DNA of 64,000 nt from Allobosea sp. CRIB-10. Lineage in GTDB: Bacteria > Pseudomonadota > Alphaproteobacteria > Rhizobiales > Beijerinckiaceae. Positions 9,397 through 17,955 of this stretch are shown here, in pieces. Location of the stretch: the NCBI RefSeq assembly GCF_900112185.1, contig NZ_FOKP01000022.1, positions 1 through 64,000 on the forward strand. The letters run 5' to 3'. The position numbers were made by a program, and so were the translations under genes. The notes beneath the pieces are model-generated. The model saw only the letters and a list, made by a program, of their open reading frames with translations, ran no database searches and had not been told where the DNA came from. How positions within the stretch are numbered: position 1 is the stretch's first letter; each line of letters opens with the position of its first letter.

Positions 9397-9834
9397 TCAG
9401 GGCCTGCCGGCCTGCATCGCCAGCCGTATCTCGCCGCTGTCGTTCCAGACCTCCTGGCGCGCGATCAGGCCGCCGGCGATCTCGAAGCGGTCGACGAAGC
9501 GGATGCCGGAGAAGGCGCTGCCATCGGGCCACTGGCCGTAGAGGCTGCCGAGGACGTAGACGACCACGGTGCCGTCCGCGCGCTGGCAGAGGTCACAGCG
9601 CTCGATGTGCTTGGCGATGCTGCGATAGCGGCCGGACGAGCCGGCGACGATCGCCGAGACATCGCTGCGCCTCGCGCCGCCGGGGAAGACGAAGACAGCA
9701 TCCTCGGAGACGAGGCTGCGGGCGGCGTCGAGGTCGCGTTGCTCCATGGCGGCGAGATAGCGAAGCGCGAGGGCTTTCGGCCCGTCATGACACTCGGCTG
9801 CGAGGGCGGGCGAGAGGATCGCCTCAGAGCTCAT
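9397..9834 (-). CDS. NTF2/SnoaL-like protein
   Basis: A 145-residue protein with the alpha+beta cone pattern of the NTF2-like superfamily: an N-terminal helix ending in ALRYLAAMEQRDLDAARSLVSEDAVFVFPGG, then strands ending RFVDRFEIAGGLIARQEVWND. Members include ketosteroid isomerase, SnoaL cyclases and many proteins of unknown role, so the reaction cannot be stated. It overlaps the end of tctA by 11 bases and is the last gene of that operon. This suggests that it acts on the imported acid or a product made from it. Confidence 0.7.
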   Translation of the reverse strand: MSSEAILSPALAAECHDGPKALALRYLAAMEQRDLDAARSLVSEDAVFVFPGGARRSDVSAIVAGSSGRYRSIAKHIERCDLCQRADGTVVVYVLGSLYGQWPDGSAFSGIRFVDRFEIAGGLIARQEVWNDSGEIRLAMQAGRP

Positions 9835-11323
9835 TGACCGCCCTCGCCACCATCAGCTTCTGCCGCACCTTCGAGAACATCGGCAGCACGATCAGCAGCA
9901 GGCCGAAAGCCAGGATGGTCAGGGCGATCGGCCGGCCCATCAGGTAGTCGAGCGGATCGCGCGCCAGCATCATGGTCTGGCGCAGGTTGAACTCGATCGG
10001 CCCGCCGAGCACGAAGGCGAGGATCAGCGGCGCCGTGTCGAAGCGCAGCTTGCGCAGGCCGTAGCCGAGCACGCCGAACAGCAAGAGGAGCAGCACCTCG
10101 ACCGGATTGTTGTTGAGCGAATAGGCACCGATGATCATGAACAGGATCAGCGCGGCATAGAGCGCGCGATAGGGCACCTTCAGCAGCTGCACCCAGATGC
10201 CGATCAGCGGCAGGTTGAGCAGCACCAGCATGACGTTGCCGACATACATCGAGGCGATCACGCCCCAGAAGATCTCGGGCCGCTCCTGGATCATCAGCGG
10301 GCCGGGCGTGACGTTGTGGACGATCAGCGCCCCGAGCAGCAGGGCGGTGACGGGGTTGCCGGGCAGGCCGAGCGCGAGCAGCGGGATGAAGGAGCCGGCC
10401 GCGCCGGCATTGTTGGCGGCTTCCGGCCCGGCGACGCCCTCGACCGCGCCGTTGCCGAACTGCTCGGGATGCTTGGTGAACTTCTTCTCGACGCCATAGG
10501 AGATGAAGGAGGCGAGCGTCGCCCCGCCGCCCGGCAAGAGGCCGATCAGGAAGCCGAGCACCGAGCCGCGCGCGATCGGCATGGCCGAGCGCTTCCAGTC
10601 CTCCCTGGTCGGCATCAGGCTGCCGACGGGCACCGCCTGCATCGAGCGGGTGCGGAACTTCTCGACATTCTCGAAGACCTCGCCGAGGCCGAAGATGCCC
10701 ATCGCGACCACGACGACGCCGAAGCCGTCGGTGAGCTCGGGGATGCCGAGGGTGAAGCGCGGCTGGCCGGTGATGACGTCCTGCCCGACCATGCTGAGCA
10801 GCAGGCCGGCCGCGATCATGATCAGCGATTTGACGACGTTGCCCTTGGCCAGGACCAGGATGACGATGAAGCCGAGCAGCAGCAGCGACAGGTTCTCTGC
10901 CGGGCCGAAGCGGATGGCGAACTCGACCAGCGGCATGCTGATCAGGCCGATGGCGAGGGCGCCGACCGTGCCGGCGACGAAGGAGCCGATCGCGGCGATG
11001 GCGATGGCGGCGCCGGCGCGGCCCTGCTGCGCCATCTTGTAGCCGTCGAGGCAGGTGACGACGCTCTGGGCCTCGCCCGGGATCTTGACGAGGATCGCCG
11101 TGGTCGAGCCGCCATAGCTGGCGCCGTAATAGATGCCGGCGATCATGATGATCGCCGAGACCGGGTCGAGCCCGATGGTCAGCGGCAAGAGCATCGCGAT
11201 CGCAGCCGTCGGCCCGAGCCCGGGCAGGACGCCGATCAGCGTGCCGATCAGCGCGCCGGAAAAGCAGAAGACCAGGTTCATCGGCTTGAGGGCGACGATG
11301 AACCCTCCGAGCAAGCCTTCCAT
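9824..11323 (-). CDS. tctA: Tripartite tricarboxylate transporter, large permease TctA
   Basis: A 499-residue integral membrane protein with about 10-12 hydrophobic segments and the hallmark TctA motifs: GVLPGLGPTAAIAMLLPLT near residue 30, GIYYGASYGGSTTAILVKIPG near 65, and a second copy GLLPGGGATLASFISYG near 265. The two G-L-x-P-G repeats reflect internal duplication. It works with TctB and the periplasmic TctC to import di- or tricarboxylates by ion-coupled secondary transport. Its start shares one base with the tctB stop (TGATG at 11321-11325). Confidence 0.93.
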   Translation of the reverse strand: MEGLLGGFIVALKPMNLVFCFSGALIGTLIGVLPGLGPTAAIAMLLPLTIGLDPVSAIIMIAGIYYGASYGGSTTAILVKIPGEAQSVVTCLDGYKMAQQGRAGAAIAIAAIGSFVAGTVGALAIGLISMPLVEFAIRFGPAENLSLLLLGFIVILVLAKGNVVKSLIMIAAGLLLSMVGQDVITGQPRFTLGIPELTDGFGVVVVAMGIFGLGEVFENVEKFRTRSMQAVPVGSLMPTREDWKRSAMPIARGSVLGFLIGLLPGGGATLASFISYGVEKKFTKHPEQFGNGAVEGVAGPEAANNAGAAGSFIPLLALGLPGNPVTALLLGALIVHNVTPGPLMIQERPEIFWGVIASMYVGNVMLVLLNLPLIGIWVQLLKVPYRALYAALILFMIIGAYSLNNNPVEVLLLLLFGVLGYGLRKLRFDTAPLILAFVLGGPIEFNLRQTMMLARDPLDYLMGRPIALTILAFGLLLIVLPMFSKVRQKLMVARAVNEL

Positions 11324-11808
11324 CAGTAACCCCAGAGCGTGCCGGCCGGCATGTTGACCGAGAGCGCGACGACGAAGAGCAGATAGGCGGCGAGCGCGGT
11401 CAGCACGGCCCGGAGAAGGGCTTTGGCCGAGACCAGTTTCTCCTCGCCGATGGCGTAGAGGCCGTACATCAGCGCGGTGGCGCTGACGATGAAGCCGAGC
11501 CGCGTTAGCAGCAGCGCGAAGGCGCCGATCATCAGTGCGACGAGCGCGACCATGGCCGCGCCGTGCAGGCCGCCATCCTCCTCATCCGCATCGGCCTCTT
11601 CCGCGCCCGGCTTGACGAACAAAGCGAGGCTCAGGCCGGTCATCGCCAGCGAGAGCAGCAGCGGCACCGCGCCGGGGCCGAGCAGCCGGCTCGTGCCGAG
11701 CGGCAGCTGCAGCGAGGCGAGGGTTCCGATCAGGCCGCAAAGAACGCCTGCGACCGCGCCGAGGCGCGGTCGCAGGGTCTCGGTCAGGCCGCTGGGTTTT
11801 CCGGTCAC
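11323..11808 (-). CDS. tctB: Tripartite tricarboxylate transporter, small subunit TctB
   Basis: A 161-residue protein with four predicted membrane helices and a charged acidic linker (GAEEADADEEDGG) between helix pairs, as usual for TctB. It pairs with TctA in the membrane. It starts with GTG at 11808, overlapping the tctC stop as GTGA, so the three genes are translated together. Confidence 0.88.
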   Translation of the reverse strand: MTGKPSGLTETLRPRLGAVAGVLCGLIGTLASLQLPLGTSRLLGPGAVPLLLSLAMTGLSLALFVKPGAEEADADEEDGGLHGAAMVALVALMIGAFALLLTRLGFIVSATALMYGLYAIGEEKLVSAKALLRAVLTALAAYLLFVVALSVNMPAGTLWGY

Positions 11809-12788
11809 TTGGCCAAGCCGAGCTTGACGAGCAGCGGCTTCATCATCGCGCTTTCCTCGGCGATCTCGCGGCTGAAGACGTCGGGGCCGGCGAACTCGAC
11901 CTCGGTCATCGTGCTCTGCGCGAAGGCGACGACGGCCGGGCCGGTCGCGGCCTTCTCGATCGCGGCGGCGAGCTGCTGCACGACCGCATCGGGCGTCGCT
12001 TTCGGTGCCCAGATGCCGACCAGCGGCGAGAGCGCGAGGTCGACGCCGGATTCGGCGAAGGTCGGTACGTCCGGCAGGATCTTGGCGCGCGTCTTGCCGA
12101 ACTGGGCGATCGCGACCATGCGTCCGCCCTTGGCCTGCGGCACGATCGACTGCGCGAAGCCGAGCGCGAGGTCGATGGTGCCGCCGACGGTCGCGGCCAC
12201 GGCCGGCGTCGCGCCGGGGAAGGGCACATGGGTCAGCTTGATGTCGGCGGCCAGCGCAAAGGCCTCGCCCGAGAGATGGGTGCCGCCGCCGGTGCCGGCG
12301 CTGCCGAAGGTGACCTTCTCCGGGTTGGCCTTGGCATAGGCGACGAGGCTCTTCACGTCGTTGAAGGGCGCGCCGACACGGGCGCCCATGACGTTGGGCC
12401 CGAGGCCGACGCGGGCGACCGGCCGCAGGTCCGAGACCGCGTAGGGAAGCTGGTTCTGGTGCGGCGCGACCGAGAGCGGCGCCGAGGTCGAGAACAGCAA
12501 GGTGTGGCCGTCGGGCTTGGCCGATTTGGCGACATAGTTCGCGCCGATCGTCCCGCCGGCGCCGGGCCTGGTCTCGACCAGCACGTTCTTGCCGAGGATC
12601 TTCTCCATCTCGGTGCCGAAGGCGCGGGCGAACTGGTCGGTCGAGCCGGGTGCATAAGGCACGACGAAGGTGATCGGCTGCGTCGGAAAGGCCCAGGCTG
12701 CCCGGCTCGCCAGGCCGAGCCCGGCCGTCGCCGCCAACCCGCCGAGGAGGGCGCGCCTCCTGATCCCCGTTTCGTCCATCCCGCTCAT
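11805..12788 (-). CDS. tctC: Bug-family periplasmic solute-binding protein TctC
   Basis: 327 residues. The N-terminus (MSGMDETGIRRRALLGGLAA) has twin arginines before a hydrophobic core ending ASRAAWA-FPTQP, so export may be by Tat or Sec. The mature part opens with PITFVVPYAPGSTDQFARAF, the Bug-family carboxylate-binding loop, and contains the usual ETRPGAGGTIGANYVAKS. The start at 12788 follows a GGGAAGAAG ribosome binding site; longer frames upstream are unlikely. First gene of tctC-tctB-tctA-NTF2. Its promoter region carries the RTGTCAACAST motif shared with three other sites, which predicts control by the GntR protein at 18903-19601. Confidence 0.9.
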   Translation of the reverse strand: MSGMDETGIRRRALLGGLAATAGLGLASRAAWAFPTQPITFVVPYAPGSTDQFARAFGTEMEKILGKNVLVETRPGAGGTIGANYVAKSAKPDGHTLLFSTSAPLSVAPHQNQLPYAVSDLRPVARVGLGPNVMGARVGAPFNDVKSLVAYAKANPEKVTFGSAGTGGGTHLSGEAFALAADIKLTHVPFPGATPAVAATVGGTIDLALGFAQSIVPQAKGGRMVAIAQFGKTRAKILPDVPTFAESGVDLALSPLVGIWAPKATPDAVVQQLAAAIEKAATGPAVVAFAQSTMTEVEFAGPDVFSREIAEESAMMKPLLVKLGLAK

Positions 12789-12878
12789 CGGTCTTCTTCC
12801 CTCGTTCCGCCCTGATCGGCGCCCGGCGGGCAATGCCTTGGCCAAGCGCGATGTTTGAGCCTTTGCTGTATGCAAGAA

Positions 12879-12891
12879 AATGTCAACACTT
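12879..12891. promoter_or_regulatory. Operator copy A (AATGTCAACACTT) upstream of tctC
   Basis: AATGTCAACACTT lies 91 bases upstream of tctC. The identical 13-mer occurs inverted at 19767-19779 before the aconitase gene. The core GT-CA-AC fits the GT-(N)x-AC pattern known for FadR-subfamily GntR regulators. On the coding strand it contains TTGACA, so a bound regulator would cover a -35 box and probably repress. Confidence 0.55.
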
Positions 12892-13062
12892 CTTGAGAGA
12901 CAGCCTGACGCATATTTCGGCATGTGTCCCACAAGGCAGCCGGCCAAGTTGCCGCTGACAAGGGAAGCCGCGACCTGACGTTGCTGCGTGAGTAAGACTC
13001 GCTGGAGTCGGGGCGGTCCACGGATGCGCGCATGGGAGAGATGCGGAGCTGATCCCCATTAG

Positions 13063-13072
13063 TGTCAACAGT
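13063..13072. promoter_or_regulatory. Operator copy B (TGTCAACAGT) upstream of the flavin reductase operon
   Basis: TGTCAACAGT, preceded by G, matches copy C (19631-19640) over 11 bases. It is 122 bases upstream of the FMN reductase start and 172 bases from copy A, so the divergent region 12789-13184 carries one copy near each transcription unit. Confidence 0.5.
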
Positions 13073-13184
13073 ATTTGCCAGAGGCTGCATGCAATCCGCT
13101 TATGGGGCGATGATCAAACGGCCTTGGACGCCGGCTCGCCGAACCGGTTTCGTGATGCGGACCTGTCCTGTTCGAGCGGAGACC

Positions 13185-13838
13185 ATGCTGGCCAACTCCC
13201 CTCCCACGAGAATGCCCACCGTCAAGCCGCTGATCGTCGGTATCGGCGGCACGCCCCGTGAGCAGTCCTCGACCGAGCTCGCCTTGCGCCAGGCGCTGGA
13301 GCCGATGCGGGGCAAGGCGGAGGTTCGCGTCTTCGCCGGACGCGACCTGCTGCTGCCGCTTTATCAGCCGGGTATCACGAGCCGCGATGACGGAGCTGCC
13401 GCACTGGTCTCGGCGCTGATGCATTGCGACGGGCTGATCATCGCGAGCCCGGCCTATCACGGCAGCGTCTCCGGCCTGATCAAGAACGCGCTCGACTATG
13501 CCGAGGAGCTAGCGGGGGAGGCGCGGCCGTATCTCGACGGGGTGCCTATCGGGCTGATCGCCTGCGCCGCCGGCTGGCAGGCGGCGGGGCAGACTTTGGC
13601 GACGCTGCGGACGATCGCGCATGCCCTGCGCGGCTGGCCGACGCCCTATGGCGCGACGATCCGCACCGTGCCCGGCCTGTTCGCAGGCGGAACCTGCAGC
13701 GATCCTGCGGTCGCAGCTGATCTCGGCCGCGTCGGCAAGCAAGTGCTTGCCTTCACCCAATCGCAAGCGTCGGCACTCGTCGGCCTGGCGTCAGTGCAGC
13801 GCGCCGTGAGTTTCACGTCGACCGGGACCACGCCATGA
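13185..13838 (+). CDS. NADPH-dependent FMN reductase
   Basis: A flavodoxin-fold reductase of about 217 residues. Strand and loop KPLIVGIGGTPREQSSTELAL binds the FMN phosphate, and IIASPAYHGSVSGLIKNALDY is the second conserved FMN loop of the NADPH_FMN_red family (SsuE, MsuE, ArsH). Such enzymes supply reduced flavin to two-component monooxygenases, and the next gene is one. The start at 13185 follows GCGGAGA; 13212 (MPTVKPL) is an equally possible shorter start. The stop overlaps the next ATG (ATGA at 13835-13838). Confidence 0.88.
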   Translation: MLANSPPTRMPTVKPLIVGIGGTPREQSSTELALRQALEPMRGKAEVRVFAGRDLLLPLYQPGITSRDDGAAALVSALMHCDGLIIASPAYHGSVSGLIKNALDYAEELAGEARPYLDGVPIGLIACAAGWQAAGQTLATLRTIAHALRGWPTPYGATIRTVPGLFAGGTCSDPAVAADLGRVGKQVLAFTQSQASALVGLASVQRAVSFTSTGTTP

Positions 13839-14896
13839 GACTGGGAATCTGGGCGCCCTTGCCCCACACCATCCGCGCCGAAGCCGAGATGGAGCGTGCG
13901 ATCGCCGAGCTCGGCACGGCCGGTGCCGGAGGCGCGTCCGACACCTCCTTCGAATTCGCCGCGCGCATCCTGCAGCAGGCCGAGGAGGCGGGGTTCTCGA
14001 TCTCGCTGATCGCCGAGCGCTGGCTCGGGCCGGATCTCGAATCCTGGGTGATGGCCTCGGCGCTGTCACAGCGGACCCGGCGGATGGAGCTGATGGTCGC
14101 GGCCCATCCCGGCATCGTCACGCCGCAGGCGGTGGCCAAGATGGGCGCCTCGCTCGACCGGATCAGCGGCGGGCGCTTCGCCATCAACCTGGTCAATGGC
14201 TGGTGGCCGGACGAATTGAACCTGTTCGGCAATGGCGGCTGGCTGGAAAGCAGCGCCGATCGCGCCGCGCGCCTCGGCGAATTCGTCCGGGTGCTGCGCG
14301 GCCTGTGGACGCAAGAGGCGTTCTCGTTCAGCGGCCGCTACTACACCGTGGACAAGGCGAGCCTGCCCTTGAAGGCGCGCCGCGCGCCGCCGCCGATCTA
14401 CGCCGCCAGCCGCTCGCCCGAGGGTAAGGCGCTGGTGGCGGAAAGCTGCGATGTCTGGTTCGCCGATTACGTGCCCGACTATCGGCTCTATGACGACAAT
14501 CTGGCGGTGATGACCCAGGAGATCGCCGAGATGAAGGCGCTCGCCGCCGGCCATGGCCGCGAACTCGGGATCGGGCTCAGCGCGCATGTGATCTGCGCCG
14601 ACACGCTGGATGAGGCCCACGCCCAGGCGCAGGAGATGCTGGACTACGGCAAGCGCAGCCGCATCGCCGCCGTGGCGGCGCGCGGTCTCGGCGCCGGTCT
14701 CGTCGGCACGCCGGAGCTGCTGGCGCAACGGACCGAGACCTATTCGCGCATCGGCGTCGACTGCCTGATGCTGCGCTTCCACCCGATGGCCGAGGGGCTC
14801 GCCAGCTTCGCCGAAAAGGTCGTCCCGCTGCTGCGCGAGCGGCTGGTGATCGATGCCGGTGCGCTGCAGTTGGAACCGGAGCCGGCCCATGGCTGA
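13835..14896 (+). CDS. LLM-class flavin-dependent monooxygenase (RutA/SsuD-like)
   Basis: A 353-residue TIM-barrel monooxygenase of the bacterial luciferase family. LDRISGGRFAINLVNGWW (about residues 108-125) is the conserved core shared by RutA, SsuD and DmoA-type enzymes. Other landmarks are PPPIYAASRSPEGKALVAE and a C-terminal IGVDCLMLRFHPMAEGL. It should use FMNH2 from the neighbouring reductase and O2 to cleave a C-S or C-N bond or open an amide ring. No sulfonate genes lie nearby, but a RidA and an isochorismatase-type amidase are encoded in the co-regulated operon, which favours RutA-like ring opening. The substrate is unknown. Confidence 0.85.
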   Translation: MRLGIWAPLPHTIRAEAEMERAIAELGTAGAGGASDTSFEFAARILQQAEEAGFSISLIAERWLGPDLESWVMASALSQRTRRMELMVAAHPGIVTPQAVAKMGASLDRISGGRFAINLVNGWWPDELNLFGNGGWLESSADRAARLGEFVRVLRGLWTQEAFSFSGRYYTVDKASLPLKARRAPPPIYAASRSPEGKALVAESCDVWFADYVPDYRLYDDNLAVMTQEIAEMKALAAGHGRELGIGLSAHVICADTLDEAHAQAQEMLDYGKRSRIAAVAARGLGAGLVGTPELLAQRTETYSRIGVDCLMLRFHPMAEGLASFAEKVVPLLRERLVIDAGALQLEPEPAHG

Positions 14897-15608
14897 GGCG
14901 GCAACGTCCCGCCATGCCCTGATCACCGGCAGCTCATCCGGGATCGGCCTGGCGCTGGTGCAGCGCCTGCTCGCGACGGGCTGGCGCGTCACCGGCATCG
15001 ATCGCCAGCCGGCGCCGTCAGAAGCGGAGGCTGCCGGCCTTCGCACGATCCCGCTCGATCTGCTCGATGCCACCGCGCTGGCGAGCGTCCTGCCGGAGAT
15101 CCTGGCGGAACGGCCGGACGCCTTCGTGCACTGCGCCGGGGTGATGCGGACCGGGCGTATCGCGGAAATCCGTGACGAGGATGTCGATACGCTCTGGCGA
15201 CTGCATGTCGGCGCCGCCATCGCCATCCTGCGCGCGCTCGCGCCGGTGTTGCCCGATGCTCGCGGGCGTATCGTGCTGCTGTCGAGTCGCGGCGCGCTCG
15301 GCCGGCCGGGGCGGGGCGCTTATGCCGCGACCAAGGCGGCGCTGCACGGGCTTGCCCGGAGTCTCGCGCTGGAGCTCGCGCCGCGTGGCATCACGGTCAA
15401 TGTCGTGGCGCCGGCGGCGACCGAAACGCCGATGCTGCGCGACCCCGGCCGGGGCGAGGCGCCTGCCGTCTCACTACCGATCGGGCGGCTGATCGCGGCG
15501 GATGAGGTCGCCTATCTCGTGCAGTGCCTGCTGGCGCCGGAGGCCGGGGCGATCACCGGTCAGACGCTCTATGTCTGCGGCGGGGCCTCGCTGGTGGCGC
15601 CGGGATAG
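14889..15608 (+). CDS. Short-chain dehydrogenase/reductase
   Basis: A 239-residue classical SDR with cofactor loop TGSSSGIG at about 11-18, a CAG motif in place of NAG (FVHCAGV), catalytic Ser in LLSSRGALG, and YAATK as the Tyr/Lys pair. The C-terminus ITGQTLYVCGGASL is typical. It is the third gene of the flavin reductase-LLM operon, starting 8 bases before the monooxygenase stop. It probably oxidises or reduces an alcohol or carbonyl made in the same pathway. It is convergent with the LysR gene, only 6 bases away. Confidence 0.85.
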   Translation: MAEAATSRHALITGSSSGIGLALVQRLLATGWRVTGIDRQPAPSEAEAAGLRTIPLDLLDATALASVLPEILAERPDAFVHCAGVMRTGRIAEIRDEDVDTLWRLHVGAAIAILRALAPVLPDARGRIVLLSSRGALGRPGRGAYAATKAALHGLARSLALELAPRGITVNVVAPAATETPMLRDPGRGEAPAVSLPIGRLIAADEVAYLVQCLLAPEAGAITGQTLYVCGGASLVAPG

Positions 15609-15614
15609 ATCGGT

Positions 15615-16541
15615 TTATTCCGGGCCGATCGCGCCGGGCCAGCGCCCCTGTTCCGTCATCTCCCGCACGATCCCGAGTGCGATGCGGGCGAATTCGGCGG
15701 CAATACCGGAAGGTGAGGGCAGGTCGAGTTCGGCCAGTGCCAGCGGCCAATAGGCCCGCGGCGCGATCGGGCGGATGTCGATCTCGCCGGCGAGCATGCC
15801 CGCGGCGAGGGTGGCGCGGGTCATCAGGCTGACGCCGAGGCCGCGCTTGATCAGTCCGCTGGTGATGACGTGGTCGTCGACCTCGTAGCGGGCGTCGATC
15901 CACAGGCCCTCGCGCGCGGCCCAGGCGTCGAGGAGCCGGCGCGAGGCGTTGGGCCGGCTCGGCAGGATCAGCGGCAGCTTGACGATCTCGGCCGAGGGCA
16001 AGCCGCCGGTGCCCTCGCCAAGGCTGCCTGGAAGCCCGACGACGAAGACCTCCTCGCGCAACAAGGGCGTGACCTTGAGGCCGCGCTGCGGCAGTGGGTC
16101 ATGAGCGAAGGCGAGGTCGAGCTGGCGGCGGGCCAGCATGTCGCGGAGCTGGCTGGAGAAGCCGCCGACGATCTTGACCTCGACCTGCTCGTGCTCGGCG
16201 CTGAAGCGGGCGAGCAGGGGAGGAGCCAGCAGATGGCCGACGCCCGGCGGCATGCCGATGGTGAGGCGGCCGGTCAGGGCGGTGGCGCCGCGGCGGACGT
16301 CGTTCGCGGCCTGCTCGACCTGACGCAGGAGCTGGGCGGAGTGCTCGAACAGGATGCGGCCGGACTCGGTCAGGCGGGCACCGTCGCGGCCGCGTTCGAG
16401 CAGCTCCTTGCCGAGCTCGCCTTCCAACTCGCGGATGGTGCGGCTGACCGCCGGCTGGGAAATGCGCAGCATCTCCGAGGCGCGGCTGAAGCTGCCGCAT
16501 TCGGCGACGGTCCGGAAATAGCGCAGCGCCCGGAGATCCAT
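15615..16541 (-). CDS. LysR-family transcriptional regulator
   Basis: 308 residues. The N-terminal winged helix (MDLRALRYFRTVAECGSFSR, then ISQPAVSRTIRELEGELG) is the LysR DNA-binding domain, followed by a periplasmic-binding-like sensor domain from about residue 90. It lies 16 bases downstream of the FAD dehydrogenase gene on the same strand and may be cotranscribed with GntR, the lyase and that gene. The block would then have two regulators, a GntR and a LysR. Confidence 0.88.
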   Translation of the reverse strand: MDLRALRYFRTVAECGSFSRASEMLRISQPAVSRTIRELEGELGKELLERGRDGARLTESGRILFEHSAQLLRQVEQAANDVRRGATALTGRLTIGMPPGVGHLLAPPLLARFSAEHEQVEVKIVGGFSSQLRDMLARRQLDLAFAHDPLPQRGLKVTPLLREEVFVVGLPGSLGEGTGGLPSAEIVKLPLILPSRPNASRRLLDAWAAREGLWIDARYEVDDHVITSGLIKRGLGVSLMTRATLAAGMLAGEIDIRPIAPRAYWPLALAELDLPSPSGIAAEFARIALGIVREMTEQGRWPGAIGPE

Positions 16542-16557
16542 CGGCCACGCCCTCCCT

Positions 16558-17940
16558 CTAGGCGGTTCGCGTCAGGCGAGCCGCCGCCCGCCCGGCGATG
16601 AAGCCGAGACCTAGCGCGGCGAGCAGGCCGTTGCCGGAGGCATAGCCGGCGCCGCCTGCCTGCCCGCTGATACCCGCTGCGGCCCCGCCGCCGGCATAGA
16701 GGCCCGGAACGACGCCGCCATCCGTGCGCAACACGCGCGCCTCCTCGTCGACCAGCAGGCCGCCCTGGGTGTGGAACAGCGCCGGTGCGATCCGTGTCGC
16801 GACGAACGGCGCCTGCAGCGGCCCCGTGCCCCAGGCCTTGCGGCCGAATCTATCCGGCCGGTCGCCCCGGGCTGCACCGGCCGTTAGCGCGAGCGTCTCT
16901 CCGAGCGTATCCGGCGGCAGGCGGCACGCAGTGGCGAGCGCGGTGGCATCGGCGAAATCGGGCGCGCCACCATGGGCGACGAGCACGCCGAAATCCGGCT
17001 GGCCGGCGGCGGTCGCGTCGCGGATGCGGCTGTCATAGATCGCGAACAGGCGGCCGCCGCGTGCCAGCGCCGGCGCGGCGAAGGCCGAATAGCCGAGGGT
17101 CTCGTCGGCGAAGCGCCGGCCGGTCTCGTCGACGATGACGCCGCCCTTCTCGACGACCGTCCAGGTGACGAGCTCGCCATGCGGCTGGGCGATCGCGGAA
17201 TGAGCCTGATAGGCGCCCATATTGGCAAGGCGCGCACCAAGCGCCTCGCCCCAGCGCAACGCCTCGCCATCGCTGCCGAGCGCGCCGAAATATTCGGCTC
17301 CGGCGATGTCGGGCGCGTAGCGGGCGATGAGGTCCCGGTCATGGCCGAAGCCGTTGCAGGCGAGGATTACGGCCTTGGCCGCGATCAGGCTCTCCTCGCT
17401 GCCTTGCGTCCGGACCCGCGCGCCGCGGACGGCGCCGTCTTCGACGATAAGTTCGATTGCAGGGGTCGCCAGCGCCACCGGGACGCCGCGTTCCTCCGCT
17501 GTCTGCCAGAGCCCCTGCATCAGGTCCGCACCGCGGCGCGATGGCACGGCGTGGAGACGGTTGACGCTGTGCCCGACATGGCGATAGGCGCCTATCAATT
17601 CGATCGGCAGGCCGATGGTATCGGCAAGCCATTCGACCATCGGCGCCGAGATGTCGGCGAGGCGATCGACCAGCGCCTCGGCCTCGTGCGGGCCGGCGGT
17701 GCGGCGCAGATCGGCGGCGAAGCGGGCGGGGTCGTCGGCGATGCCGGCCGCGGCCTGGAAGCGGGTGCCGGCGGCGGGGATCGAGCCGCTCGACAGCATG
17801 GTGTTGCCGGCGAGGCGCGGCAGCTTCTCGACGATCGCGACCTCGGCCCCGGCCTCATGCGCGGCGAGGGCGGCGACGAGGCCGCAGCCGCCGGCGCCGA
17901 TCACCAGGACGTCGACTGCGAGATCGGGCTCGGCGGACAT
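16558..17940 (-). CDS. FAD-binding dehydrogenase of the fumarate reductase/ketosteroid dehydrogenase family
   Basis: 460 residues. The N-terminal VLVIGAGGCGLVAALAAHEAG is the dinucleotide loop and VAIVEKLPRLAGNTMLSSG is the FAD loop of FAD_binding_2 proteins. The C-terminus GLYAGGGAAAGISGQAGGAGYASGNGLLAALGLG closes the FAD site. No signal peptide or heme motif is seen, so it is a cytoplasmic flavoprotein. Relatives oxidise or reduce C-C bonds next to a carboxylate or ketone. It sits 15 bases downstream of the lyase gene, which suggests that it makes or uses an unsaturated acid in the same route. Confidence 0.8.
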   Translation of the reverse strand: MSAEPDLAVDVLVIGAGGCGLVAALAAHEAGAEVAIVEKLPRLAGNTMLSSGSIPAAGTRFQAAAGIADDPARFAADLRRTAGPHEAEALVDRLADISAPMVEWLADTIGLPIELIGAYRHVGHSVNRLHAVPSRRGADLMQGLWQTAEERGVPVALATPAIELIVEDGAVRGARVRTQGSEESLIAAKAVILACNGFGHDRDLIARYAPDIAGAEYFGALGSDGEALRWGEALGARLANMGAYQAHSAIAQPHGELVTWTVVEKGGVIVDETGRRFADETLGYSAFAAPALARGGRLFAIYDSRIRDATAAGQPDFGVLVAHGGAPDFADATALATACRLPPDTLGETLALTAGAARGDRPDRFGRKAWGTGPLQAPFVATRIAPALFHTQGGLLVDEEARVLRTDGGVVPGLYAGGGAAAGISGQAGGAGYASGNGLLAALGLGFIAGRAAARLTRTA

Positions 17941-17955
17941 CAGGCCCGCCCCGCT